IMG/VR virus record: IMGVR_UViG_3300030450_000764
Coordinates: 1-41,296 of that record
DNA length: 41,296 nucleotides
Reading direction: 5' to 3' (one strand)
Source: a virus
This document shows, piece after piece, positions 23,751 to 31,117 of this stretch. Below the pieces are notes generated by a model, which searched no databases, had not been told where the DNA came from, and was given only the letters and a program-made list of their open reading frames with translations. The position numbers and the translations under genes were made by a program. Position 1 is the stretch's first letter. Every line of letters begins with the position of its first letter.

Positions 23751-25048
23751 AAGCGAGGACCGAAATTCTTCCAAGCTGTACTTCCGCCCATTGCCTTAGT
23801 CATAATATCCTCGGCCTGCTGCATCCGTTTTCTACGTCTTGCCGCAGATGGACCAGATGGGCCGCCTCTTATTAAATTACGTTTAGCCGTTCTTAAAATA
23901 CGATCTCTCTTTGTAGCGGCTGAACCTCTCCTTTGCTGACTAGCCCTTCTTTTCGCCTTGCTGCCTTTACCTCTAGAAGATTGTTTAGCCGAGGACTTCA
24001 TCTGTTGCTTAAGGCTTTCTCCTCCAGGTAAACGCCCTTTAGGAGTTCTGCCCTTAGTCTTTTGTCCAATCATTGCTTGTGTCTGCCTGTATCCAATACC
24101 CTTTCGCTTCTGTGCTGCTGTTCCTCTTCCTTTAGTTGCTCCGCCTCTTTCTCTTATTAAGTCTCTTCTCTTGATCCTTGCTTCTTGTCCTTTTTTAGAT
24201 AGGCCATAACCTTTTCCTTTTGTTGCACCCTTACTCATTGACTTCTTCATCTTCGTAAACTTACCCTTCGCCGCTGCGCCTTTCTTCGCTTCTTTTGTTC
24301 CTCTGTCTATCTGACTAAATCTTTCGGCTGTCTTTGCTGCTGTCTTCGCTTTCTTATAACGTTGCTTGGCTGTTCCTTGGGCTTTCTTGGCAGTGGCAGT
24401 TTTCTTAGCAGCGGCAGCCTTCTTGGTTGCGGGCCTCTTCTTCACTCCCTTGAACTCACTACCTCTTAATTCTTTGTTTGCAAACTTCTTACTGTCGATT
24501 TTTGCCCTTAATTTTTGAGACTTTGTTTTTGATCCTGCTCTTGGTGCTTTCGTTTTCGCGGGTGTTTCTCTGAAACCCTGAGAATAAGCTTTTTTCCCCG
24601 TTTGCTTCTTAATGACTCGCTTTTGTGCCGAGTCTGTGGTTGATCTGCTCTTTCTATCTGCGCCCTTTGCTGCTTTCCATTCTTTTTTTGCTGCGCGGCC
24701 TTTTGTTGCTTTACTGCTGAATTTTTTAGCTCTACTTGCTTTAGCTTGTTTTGCGAAATTCTTCTTTAAGCCTGCGCCTGCCGCTGTTCTTTTCTTCGTT
24801 AACTTATTGGTGACGCGAGTTAAACCTGATTTTGCTCCGCCTATTTGCTTTCTATGTGCCGCCGATCCTTTCTTTGTATTAATACCGATTCCACTTTGCT
24901 TCTTTCTTAATTTACTAGCTGCTGCCTTATAAGTTGAGCGTGCTTTCAAGTTCTTAGCCGACTTTCCCATCTTGCCGCCTTTGCCTCTGGTCCCTCCTCC
25001 TTTAGAAGCGAAACGCCCGCCTTTATCTCTTACATATCTACGAGCCAT
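23747..25048 (-). CDS. Histone H1-like Lys/Arg-rich protein
   Basis: A 433-residue protein with extreme basic charge: about 30% Lys or Arg in the first 70 residues. It starts MARRYVRDKGGRFASKGGG and has many AKK, KGR and GKG repeats, with no acidic core. The only ordinary segment is the C-terminus (MQQAEDIMTKAMGGSTAWKN). The MARRYVRD.RGRFA start recurs in marine phages by recall. It lies in the head block between MuF and scaffold genes, so it is probably inside the head, where it could condense DNA or be injected. It is far longer than typical phage internal basic proteins. Function not proven. Confidence 0.8.
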   Translation of the reverse strand: MARRYVRDKGGRFASKGGGTRGKGGKMGKSAKNLKARSTYKAAASKLRKKQSGIGINTKKGSAAHRKQIGGAKSGLTRVTNKLTKKRTAAGAGLKKNFAKQAKASRAKKFSSKATKGRAAKKEWKAAKGADRKSRSTTDSAQKRVIKKQTGKKAYSQGFRETPAKTKAPRAGSKTKSQKLRAKIDSKKFANKELRGSEFKGVKKRPATKKAAAAKKTATAKKAQGTAKQRYKKAKTAAKTAERFSQIDRGTKEAKKGAAAKGKFTKMKKSMSKGATKGKGYGLSKKGQEARIKRRDLIRERGGATKGRGTAAQKRKGIGYRQTQAMIGQKTKGRTPKGRLPGGESLKQQMKSSAKQSSRGKGSKAKRRASQQRRGSAATKRDRILRTAKRNLIRGGPSGPSAARRRKRMQQAEDIMTKAMGGSTAWKNFGPRF

Positions 25049-25075
25049 GACTCTTGATTAAACGTTACAGGTAGT

Positions 25076-25086
25076 TTACCCGTTAC
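25076..25086. promoter_or_regulatory. TTACCCGTTAC motif before the histone-like gene
   Basis: TTACCCGTTAC lies in the 50-base gap before the basic protein start and resembles the capsid-leader core. A GTTTACC...GGTTAAAC imperfect inverted repeat surrounds it. Confidence 0.4.
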
Positions 25087-25098
25087 GGTTAAACTTTG

Positions 25099-25293
25099 CT
25101 AATCAAAGACCGCTTTTAAAATATTTATATCTTTATCTGATCGACAGTCAACATATAACCCCTCGATCAACCATCCCATCTTTTCTTTCTCCTCCTCTCC
25201 CTTAGCCTTATTTATTGCATCAGCAAGCTTCCGAGGAACAGTCTTATCCCTCGGCCATGCTCTTGTCATTTCCATGGCTTCAATCAGAGTCAT
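25099..25293 (-). CDS. Small charged head-region protein
   Basis: A 64-residue protein from ATG at 25293 (MTLIEAMEMTRAWPRDKTVP ... WLIEGLYVDCRS). That ATG overlaps the MuF gene's stop (ATGA), so this start is preferred over the upstream one that adds 11 residues. No family recognised. It is helical and mixed charge, placed between MuF and the basic protein. Confidence 0.7.
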   Translation of the reverse strand: MTLIEAMEMTRAWPRDKTVPRKLADAINKAKGEEEKEKMGWLIEGLYVDCRSDKDINILKAVFD

Positions 25294-27572
25294 TTTAGAG
25301 CTTCCTCCAATGTCTCCTCGACCCAATTATAAACTCGAGGGGCTTCTTGCTTTAAACCTTCAGGATTTAAAACATATTGAACAAAGCCCTCTGCAAATTG
25401 TTCGCGAGGATTTTTATAAGCATAACCCGTAACTTTTGCAACTCCCCCTAGCCCCTTCCATTTGCTTCCTAATGCAACACCGCCTGAGCCTTTGGCATGA
25501 ACCTGATGACCGATCTCATGGATCATTGTAACGATCCAATTGCTTCCTTTTTCTGTCTTATAAACTGTTGACCCTGTGGTCCAGTCAATAACGTTCGCCA
25601 TATTCACAGGTGACTTACCCAAGAGTTTATTTGCCTCAACCGTTTTCGCTAAGACTTCCGCAGCCGTTTTCTTAATAAATTGCGCTCTAGAAGCTGTAAT
25701 TCTTGTTGATACTCCTGTTAATTTAGTGTTGATAATATTTGAAGTCATAAAGGTATATCCATTAGCCCTGCTCCCAGGAGACTCTAGAAGAAGCTTCAAA
25801 GTCTCGTTCCTCCCATTACCGTCCTTAATTCGTGCTGCTTTCCTTAAGAACCAGCTCTTCTCCTTCCCTACATAAGTTCGATTGTATTCACCATATTTCT
25901 CTAAATCCTTTACGGCTGAGTCCATGCTCTTCTTCAAATCTGCCTTGTAATACCAAGCAGCATTAGAAGATTTCCACTTTTCTCCCTTCATCGTAAAATT
26001 GTTGAAAATATTGTGCTTAGTCATAAAGCGACGCATCTTTCTAGAATTAGCCCCTGTCTCTCCACCTAGCTCCTCTATTTGATTCCAACTTGACTCAACC
26101 ATACCCTTTATACCTTCTTCTCTGTATGAAATAAGTTTCTGAAGCTGCGCCTCGACTTCAGGTGATCCGACAGTAGTGCTTGCAATCGAACCCGCCTTGG
26201 CCTGTGCGGCTCTTATGTTTTTCGCCAGCTCGTCAAGCTGTTTCTCATTCTTAATAACAATCGTTGGTTCTGACGGCCTAACTACTTTCTTCAATTTATA
26301 ATCACGCCTTAAATTAGATAATGTCTTCTCTGTTCCGTCCTCCCTTACCAAGCTAACAATTGCCTTATTCGGATCTTTATATCTAGCGGCCAATCGATTA
26401 AAATAAACGGCTTTATCATATCCAAGCGCGTCAATCTGCTCGACTCCAGGCAAAACTTTTCTCCCTTCCTTTACCCTTTTGCTATATAACCAATCGCCAT
26501 ATTTTTCAGTGGCAGGTACAAGACCATCTTTTGATTGCCGTCTTGCTTCGCCAACTCCCTCGATCTTGTCGGGTGCAACAATCCCATAGTCTTTTTCTAA
26601 TCCATCCCAATCAATAACAGGAACAGTTGTTGACCTGCAATTGAAATGCAACGGCGGCATCGGTCCTTCTTCGTAATCAAATAACTTCCCATCCTTTGAC
26701 GCACATAAAAGAGTTGTATTACTGTCGAGCGTTGCCACGTATCTATATTTCTTAGTGACTTCTGAGTTTGCCTTATATGTCTCTTGGCTTGCAGTGTTTG
26801 AAACTTGGTTAACGCTTGTCCTTACGAGCGTCATTATTTGATTATTCGCCAAACGAGTACCGTCTTTTCCTCCCGCCAATGCAATTGCCCTGGCACTTGC
26901 CTTCTGACCTCGGCCAAACTCCATTCCTTCAAAATTAAACTTATCCTGTGTCCCAATTATTTGACGGACAATCTTATCTGTAGATAGTCCCGTTAACATC
27001 CCAGTTTGCACAGTCATTCTGAATTTCTGCGCTGATGTATTAGCAATACCCCTAAAAGCTTTTTCCACAGTGTCGCCATTAGGCAAGACCATTGGCGTGC
27101 CTTGTTTTGCAGTCAATTTATAAACGCCTTTACCCGTCAAAGAATCACCCGCCTCCGTCGTGACAAGATTTAGCTCAGTTGGGTCTTTCGTTACAACGGC
27201 CTTTGCAAATTGAGGACTAATCTCTAATTCTCGAATAAGCCCATCAGCTTCGGGTATCTCCTGAAGTAATTGAGCTAACGCGAACTCACTTTCTATTTTT
27301 GCTAACTCATCAAGATCCTTCGTCATAAATTTTGAAGCGTCACCAGCCCAACCATTAAGGCTTGTTTTTAAAGATCCGATAATCTGCCTCAACCTCTTGG
27401 CTCTATAAGAAGACGAATAAGCCTCCGAACTCATCGACTGCAATTCCTTCGTCGCATCGACCAAAATGCGGTTATAAGTAATCATTAATTTCTTCGCCAC
27501 GCCTGTCTCGTAACGATTCAAATTAATAGCGTGTTTAAAAACACTTGATGGCGTTCCGCTAGGGTCAGCCAT
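25290..27572 (-). CDS. MuF head protein with C-terminal zincin peptidase domain
   Basis: A 760-residue protein. Residues 190-325 are a phage MuF/SPP1 gp7-like domain (LVRTSVNQVSNTASQETYKA, TLDSNTTLLC with Cys290, GPMPPLHFNCRSTTVPV with His309 and Cys312). About 300 residues of mixed helices follow. Residues 640-760 are a metallopeptidase-like region with HEIGHQVH (His685, Glu686, His689) and NPREQFAEGFVQYV, where Glu724 or Glu728 may be the third ligand. MuF proteins sit at the portal and travel with DNA; their C-terminal extensions are often toxin-like. This one would be a peptidase delivered to the host or used in maturation. The peptidase call rests on the motif alone. Confidence 0.85.
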   Translation of the reverse strand: MADPSGTPSSVFKHAINLNRYETGVAKKLMITYNRILVDATKELQSMSSEAYSSSYRAKRLRQIIGSLKTSLNGWAGDASKFMTKDLDELAKIESEFALAQLLQEIPEADGLIRELEISPQFAKAVVTKDPTELNLVTTEAGDSLTGKGVYKLTAKQGTPMVLPNGDTVEKAFRGIANTSAQKFRMTVQTGMLTGLSTDKIVRQIIGTQDKFNFEGMEFGRGQKASARAIALAGGKDGTRLANNQIMTLVRTSVNQVSNTASQETYKANSEVTKKYRYVATLDSNTTLLCASKDGKLFDYEEGPMPPLHFNCRSTTVPVIDWDGLEKDYGIVAPDKIEGVGEARRQSKDGLVPATEKYGDWLYSKRVKEGRKVLPGVEQIDALGYDKAVYFNRLAARYKDPNKAIVSLVREDGTEKTLSNLRRDYKLKKVVRPSEPTIVIKNEKQLDELAKNIRAAQAKAGSIASTTVGSPEVEAQLQKLISYREEGIKGMVESSWNQIEELGGETGANSRKMRRFMTKHNIFNNFTMKGEKWKSSNAAWYYKADLKKSMDSAVKDLEKYGEYNRTYVGKEKSWFLRKAARIKDGNGRNETLKLLLESPGSRANGYTFMTSNIINTKLTGVSTRITASRAQFIKKTAAEVLAKTVEANKLLGKSPVNMANVIDWTTGSTVYKTEKGSNWIVTMIHEIGHQVHAKGSGGVALGSKWKGLGGVAKVTGYAYKNPREQFAEGFVQYVLNPEGLKQEAPRVYNWVEETLEEALK

Positions 27573-27575
27573 TTC

Positions 27576-28994
27576 TTACTCCTCTATTTCAGCAGGTTCT
27601 TCCGCTACCTCAACAGGTGATGGATCTAATAAAGCTCCTTCTGTTGCTGCCAATTCTTCCTCAACGTCAAATTCGTCAGGTAATACTTCACCCTGCGAAA
27701 GCATGGTTAATAATGTTTCCTTAGCAATTGTTCCTGCTGTATAAAGTTGCAGCAAGCTTCCGATTTCTTGAGGATTAAGACGCGCTGCCATGAAGTCACG
27801 GTTGACATAACAACTGCCGCTTTCAACTCCTAAATAGTCAGCATGAAACTTTAAGCAGTTATCAATTAAGTCCTGTACCTGTTGAGCAACCACAAGCATG
27901 GTTGCATCCGATTGGGATCTATCGATGGCCTTTGAAGTAGCTGTGGCATTGGTCAAATTCTGACCAAGGATTGCCGCTAGGCCCAATTCATTTATTTGTG
28001 ATGATATTTCTTTGAGCCGTTCTTGTTGTGCTGAAAAGCTATTGCCCGCAGGTTCTATGTATTCAATTCTTGCCTCCGCTGGCATTGCAAAAGCCTCCCC
28101 TGGACCTGCGCTTATTTCACCATCGCTCGGTGGCATCCCAAATATTGAAAGCATCGGCACAGCAGCGCAATGCAAAATATTGTCGTAATCGCTCTGAATC
28201 TGATAATGCTTCAAGTTCAATTCCCCTACGTCACTCATCGGCGGGCGCGACTCTAAGTAACCAACCTTATTTGAATAAGCAACAGCAAAAGGAATTACAT
28301 CTAAAGACGTTGTGCCCTGCTCCTCAATCTTAAATTCACCGTCCTTATTCTTACGATGAATCTCAAAAGACCCAGGCGTTAGCACCCTGACTTGCTCCAC
28401 TTCCTTAACACCATATAAACCATCTTCAACTAAAACCCGTTCGACTAAACGCAACTGAGTTAAGAAATCCTTCCCTTCTTTTTTCTCAGTCTTCCAACCA
28501 ATAATATCCCTAGGACTATAAGTCACCCAATATGGTCTACCTTCTTCAGTCTCTAAAGCAGGCGCATCGACAAGAACACCTACATGTCCATACCGCAGAA
28601 GTTTGCGACAAGTCTCATAGGTCCAAATATTTAAGTCGTTATTAGATAAATCAACATCAAACAAAGCTTCCCGAATAACATCAGGCGTATCATTTAATTG
28701 CACAGGCTTACGGGTTAACATACCCGCCAACATTCTCTCGATCCTGATGAAATAAGGACTTAAAACACTTCTGCTAAGTCTTGCATCATAACTAAGATCA
28801 GTCTCTCTCTCTTCCTGCGGCAAGTATTTTCGATGTTTAGATCTTATTTCGTAAGTCCCCTGAATAATAGTTTCAATTAGCCCCCAATGAGGCTGCATAT
28901 TTAACCATTGCTGGTTTGGATCATTAACATCAACCACTCGCGCTTCCGCTGGCTTTCTGTTTTCTCTATATCCGCTGTATGCGCTGAAAGTCAC
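27576..28994 (-). CDS. Portal protein (DUF4055-like)
   Basis: A 472-residue protein. Marks: WLNMQPHWGLIETIIQGTYE, LPQEERETDLSYDARLSRSV, PYFIRIERMLAGMLTRKPVQ, PYWVTYSPRDIIGWKTEKKE, YQIQSDYDNILHCAAVPMLS and IDRSQSDATMLVVAQQVQD. This is the portal family found next to MuF and terminase genes in many phages. It forms the ring through which DNA enters and leaves. The acidic end (EVAEEPAEIEE) is usual. The MuF gene starts 3 bases after its stop. Confidence 0.9.
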   Translation of the reverse strand: MTFSAYSGYRENRKPAEARVVDVNDPNQQWLNMQPHWGLIETIIQGTYEIRSKHRKYLPQEERETDLSYDARLSRSVLSPYFIRIERMLAGMLTRKPVQLNDTPDVIREALFDVDLSNNDLNIWTYETCRKLLRYGHVGVLVDAPALETEEGRPYWVTYSPRDIIGWKTEKKEGKDFLTQLRLVERVLVEDGLYGVKEVEQVRVLTPGSFEIHRKNKDGEFKIEEQGTTSLDVIPFAVAYSNKVGYLESRPPMSDVGELNLKHYQIQSDYDNILHCAAVPMLSIFGMPPSDGEISAGPGEAFAMPAEARIEYIEPAGNSFSAQQERLKEISSQINELGLAAILGQNLTNATATSKAIDRSQSDATMLVVAQQVQDLIDNCLKFHADYLGVESGSCYVNRDFMAARLNPQEIGSLLQLYTAGTIAKETLLTMLSQGEVLPDEFDVEEELAATEGALLDPSPVEVAEEPAEIEE

Positions 28995-29008
28995 GGGGAA
29001 AGCCTCAC

Positions 29009-30370
29009 TTAATAAATTCTAATTCCTGTTCTGCTTCCCGCACGGGCATACAGAATAGAGAACTCTCGATATACACAGTATCCTAATGCGTCATTCATGT
29101 GATCGAAACCATTTAGCTTATCGGGCTGTTGTGTTTTCTCATCCCACGACTGAAGCTCAAGGCACTCGATTACCCTTCCGCAACGGGAGCTAACCTCCAA
29201 GCGTGATTCCCCTTTGGAGTTACAGAGAAGATTTTGCAAAGTCTGGACTCGATCTTTGATTGCGGGGTTAGATCGCGGCGACATATTGGTAAAGCCATAA
29301 GATTCGAGTATGGATATATCTGTTCTAGAGGCGTTTGCGTTTGTCGAACGTTGCGAACCTGAAGCATCTGGAAATACCTGAATTTTACGATTTGGATAAC
29401 GCCTAACGATTTCCTGAGCTAGTGCGTCAGTGTCGTGAGCCTTAACAATTTCGTCTATTATGACTAACTTATTTCCGTCCCGCACACATACAACAGCATT
29501 TGTATTAGAAACGTTGAAGTCGATTCCTATTTTTAAAGTTTCTTGGCTGTAATCAGGCAAAGTATCCTTAACGTGAATATCCCTAGAGAACCGATCATAT
29601 ACTTGACCCGTTGTTAAATTGACGAACTGCCCGTCTAAATAAGCCTTGATTAATTGCTCAGAATAATTCTGCTCAAGTGATTGAATAAATCCATCAGGCA
29701 AATAAGGATTATCCATTGTTCTTGCTCTAATCAATGCGGTGTCTTCTGTTGCGTCTTTGTCGAATGTATGAAATGCCCAACCATATCCCTCTGGAGTCGT
29801 TGAAGCATAAAATTGTTGATTATTGCCCGACCTCAATCTTGCTAATGCCATATTCATTGCATTGGTAGCTTCACCCATTGGGATCGTATCGGCCTCATCA
29901 AATCCACAAGCACACAAGTTTTGACCCCGTAAGCGTTGATAAGTAAGGATTGTTCTAAGCAATATTTGATGATTTCCTTCCTCAAAATGAAGCGTAAACT
30001 CAGGCAACGGTGAAGCTCTATAACTAAAAGGAATTTGCCATTGGTCAAAAAGATCATTCATCGTTCTGATCAAAATATCCCGAAGCATCACATTGGTCGG
30101 CTCGAAAATAGCTGAAACATAGCCAACGTTATCGGCGGCAATAATACTGGCTTTAGCTACTAATCCATGCGTCTTTCCTGCTCCAAAACCACAGACTAAA
30201 CCGAGCTTTCGGTGCTCTGTATCTTCACAAAACGCCTTTTGATGCGGCAACAATCCTTCAAATATTCGCGCCTTAACTTCTTCCGCCGTAGGCAAACTAT
30301 TAATAGAAGACTGATAAGCAAAAGCGGTAAGCGGTTCTTTTTCACATATCCCAGCGATTAGAGAAGTCAA
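29009..30370 (-). CDS. terL: Terminase large subunit
   Basis: A 453-residue packaging motor. ATPase: Walker A GFGAGKTHG (61-69), Walker B GFDEAD (156-161), coupling motif STTPEG (190-195). Nuclease: IGIDFN (Asp284), FPDASG (Asp335) and GFDHMNDALGY (Asp423/Asp427), an RNase H-fold site. It overlaps the small terminase gene by four bases and lies just upstream of the portal. It pumps and cuts phage DNA. The circular assembly fits headful packaging but cannot prove it. Confidence 0.95.
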   Translation of the reverse strand: MTSLIAGICEKEPLTAFAYQSSINSLPTAEEVKARIFEGLLPHQKAFCEDTEHRKLGLVCGFGAGKTHGLVAKASIIAADNVGYVSAIFEPTNVMLRDILIRTMNDLFDQWQIPFSYRASPLPEFTLHFEEGNHQILLRTILTYQRLRGQNLCACGFDEADTIPMGEATNAMNMALARLRSGNNQQFYASTTPEGYGWAFHTFDKDATEDTALIRARTMDNPYLPDGFIQSLEQNYSEQLIKAYLDGQFVNLTTGQVYDRFSRDIHVKDTLPDYSQETLKIGIDFNVSNTNAVVCVRDGNKLVIIDEIVKAHDTDALAQEIVRRYPNRKIQVFPDASGSQRSTNANASRTDISILESYGFTNMSPRSNPAIKDRVQTLQNLLCNSKGESRLEVSSRCGRVIECLELQSWDEKTQQPDKLNGFDHMNDALGYCVYREFSILYARAGSRTGIRIY

Positions 30371-30690
30371 CTTAATTCAAACCTCAATAACCGAGCTTGT
30401 AATTCCACAGCGCGTAAGGCTGCCTGGTGATTACCACGTTTTGCAGACTGAGCTTCGTAATTTTGAAGACGGCTAAGAGCAGATAACAACCATTGCGGTC
30501 GCTCAATTTCAGCATCTAATTGAACCAGTGTGCGGGCGCGGGCAATATAGGTTTCTGATTGTCTTAAACCAACCTTGTAGTTTTCCGAACAGTATTGAAC
30601 AACCTGGGTCTTACTGTGACCATTGATCAGTAAATTATAAACAGAATTAACCCTGCAATCAACTTCCCTGTCTGTAGATTTCTTAGCCAT
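30367..30690 (-). CDS. terS: Terminase small subunit-like HTH protein
   Basis: A 107-residue protein. Residues 10-50 look like an HTH (VNSVYNLLINGHSKTQVVQY, SETYIARARTLV), followed by a helical oligomer-forming part (LSRLQNYEAQSAKRGNHQAA). Size and position directly upstream of terL, with an ATGA-type overlap, fit the small terminase that binds the packaging site. The family identity is less certain than for terL. Confidence 0.75.
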   Translation of the reverse strand: MAKKSTDREVDCRVNSVYNLLINGHSKTQVVQYCSENYKVGLRQSETYIARARTLVQLDAEIERPQWLLSALSRLQNYEAQSAKRGNHQAALRAVELQARLLRFELS

Positions 30691-30704
30691 AGGATAAATA
30701 TAGT

Positions 30705-30911
30705 TTATTCACTGAATTTTGGTTCATAAGCGGTGTGAATATAATTTCTAATAGAATTTAAATCACGGGACAACATAAGGATAGCGTCATCCGAAATAGG
30801 GTCATTTGAATCAAGAGCATTATCGGCTAAAGCAGCCGCAGTATATTTGGCTTGAGCGAGAAGTAGAACCATACGGTCAACGACAGGTTCTTGTCTTTTT
30901 GAGACTGACAT
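30705..30911 (-). CDS. Small helical protein before the terminase genes
   Basis: A 68-residue helical protein (MSVSKRQEPVVDRMVLLLAQ, then ALADNALDSNDPISDDAILM and LSRDLNSIRNYIHTAY). Its neighbours are the AT-rich intergenic region upstream and terS 14 bases downstream. No family recognised. A packaging or regulatory accessory role is possible. Confidence 0.7.
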   Translation of the reverse strand: MSVSKRQEPVVDRMVLLLAQAKYTAAALADNALDSNDPISDDAILMLSRDLNSIRNYIHTAYEPKFSE

Positions 30912-31105
30912 GAGACAGAAATGAGATTAGATAAATGTTCCTACGTTCCTAATGTGCCTACCTTTGCCTACGAGTTTCCTTATTCTCTATTTACCCCTAT
31001 ATATACCCTAAATATATATATAATATATATATATAGAATATATATAGAACAGTTAGAACAGGTTATTAAAAGAGGGTCATTGCAAGGGGTTGCGGATGTT
31101 CCTAC
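30912..31105. promoter_or_regulatory. AT-rich intergenic region, candidate origin and promoter
   Basis: About 194 bases between the end of the primase gene and the start of the packaging operon. A run of alternating TATATA (about 31010-31046) is the most AT-rich stretch I noticed in the genome. Beside it are spaced CCTA repeats: GTTCCTA at 30937 and 30945, GCCTAC at 30956 and 30966, and a further GTTCCTA at 31098. ATGTTCCTAC occurs exactly at 30935-30944 and 31096-31105, bracketing the region. An AT-rich melting region with short iterated sites next to the replication protein gene fits an origin. A promoter for the packaging operon is also likely here. Confidence 0.5.
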
Positions 31106-31117
31106 CTAGGGAACATC
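31095..31117. terminator. Hairpin at the end of the primase gene
   Basis: GATGTTCC (31095-31102), loop of 7, GGAACATC (31110-31117). The primase stop codon lies in the loop. There is no T-run on the minus strand, so it is a weak terminator candidate or an mRNA 3' end structure, or part of the repeated site region. Confidence 0.4.

Noticed and set aside
24612-24932. Plus-strand hydrophobic ORF (and 23958-24209) opposite the basic protein
   Set aside because: Lys/Arg codons read backwards give Phe/Leu-rich strings. This is a compositional shadow of the histone-like gene, not a membrane protein.
30921-31109. Plus-strand 62-codon ORF across the AT-rich region
   Set aside because: It reads TATATA repeats as Ile/Tyr strings and ends in the primase stop hairpin. 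No Shine-Dalgarno; better explained as regulatory DNA.
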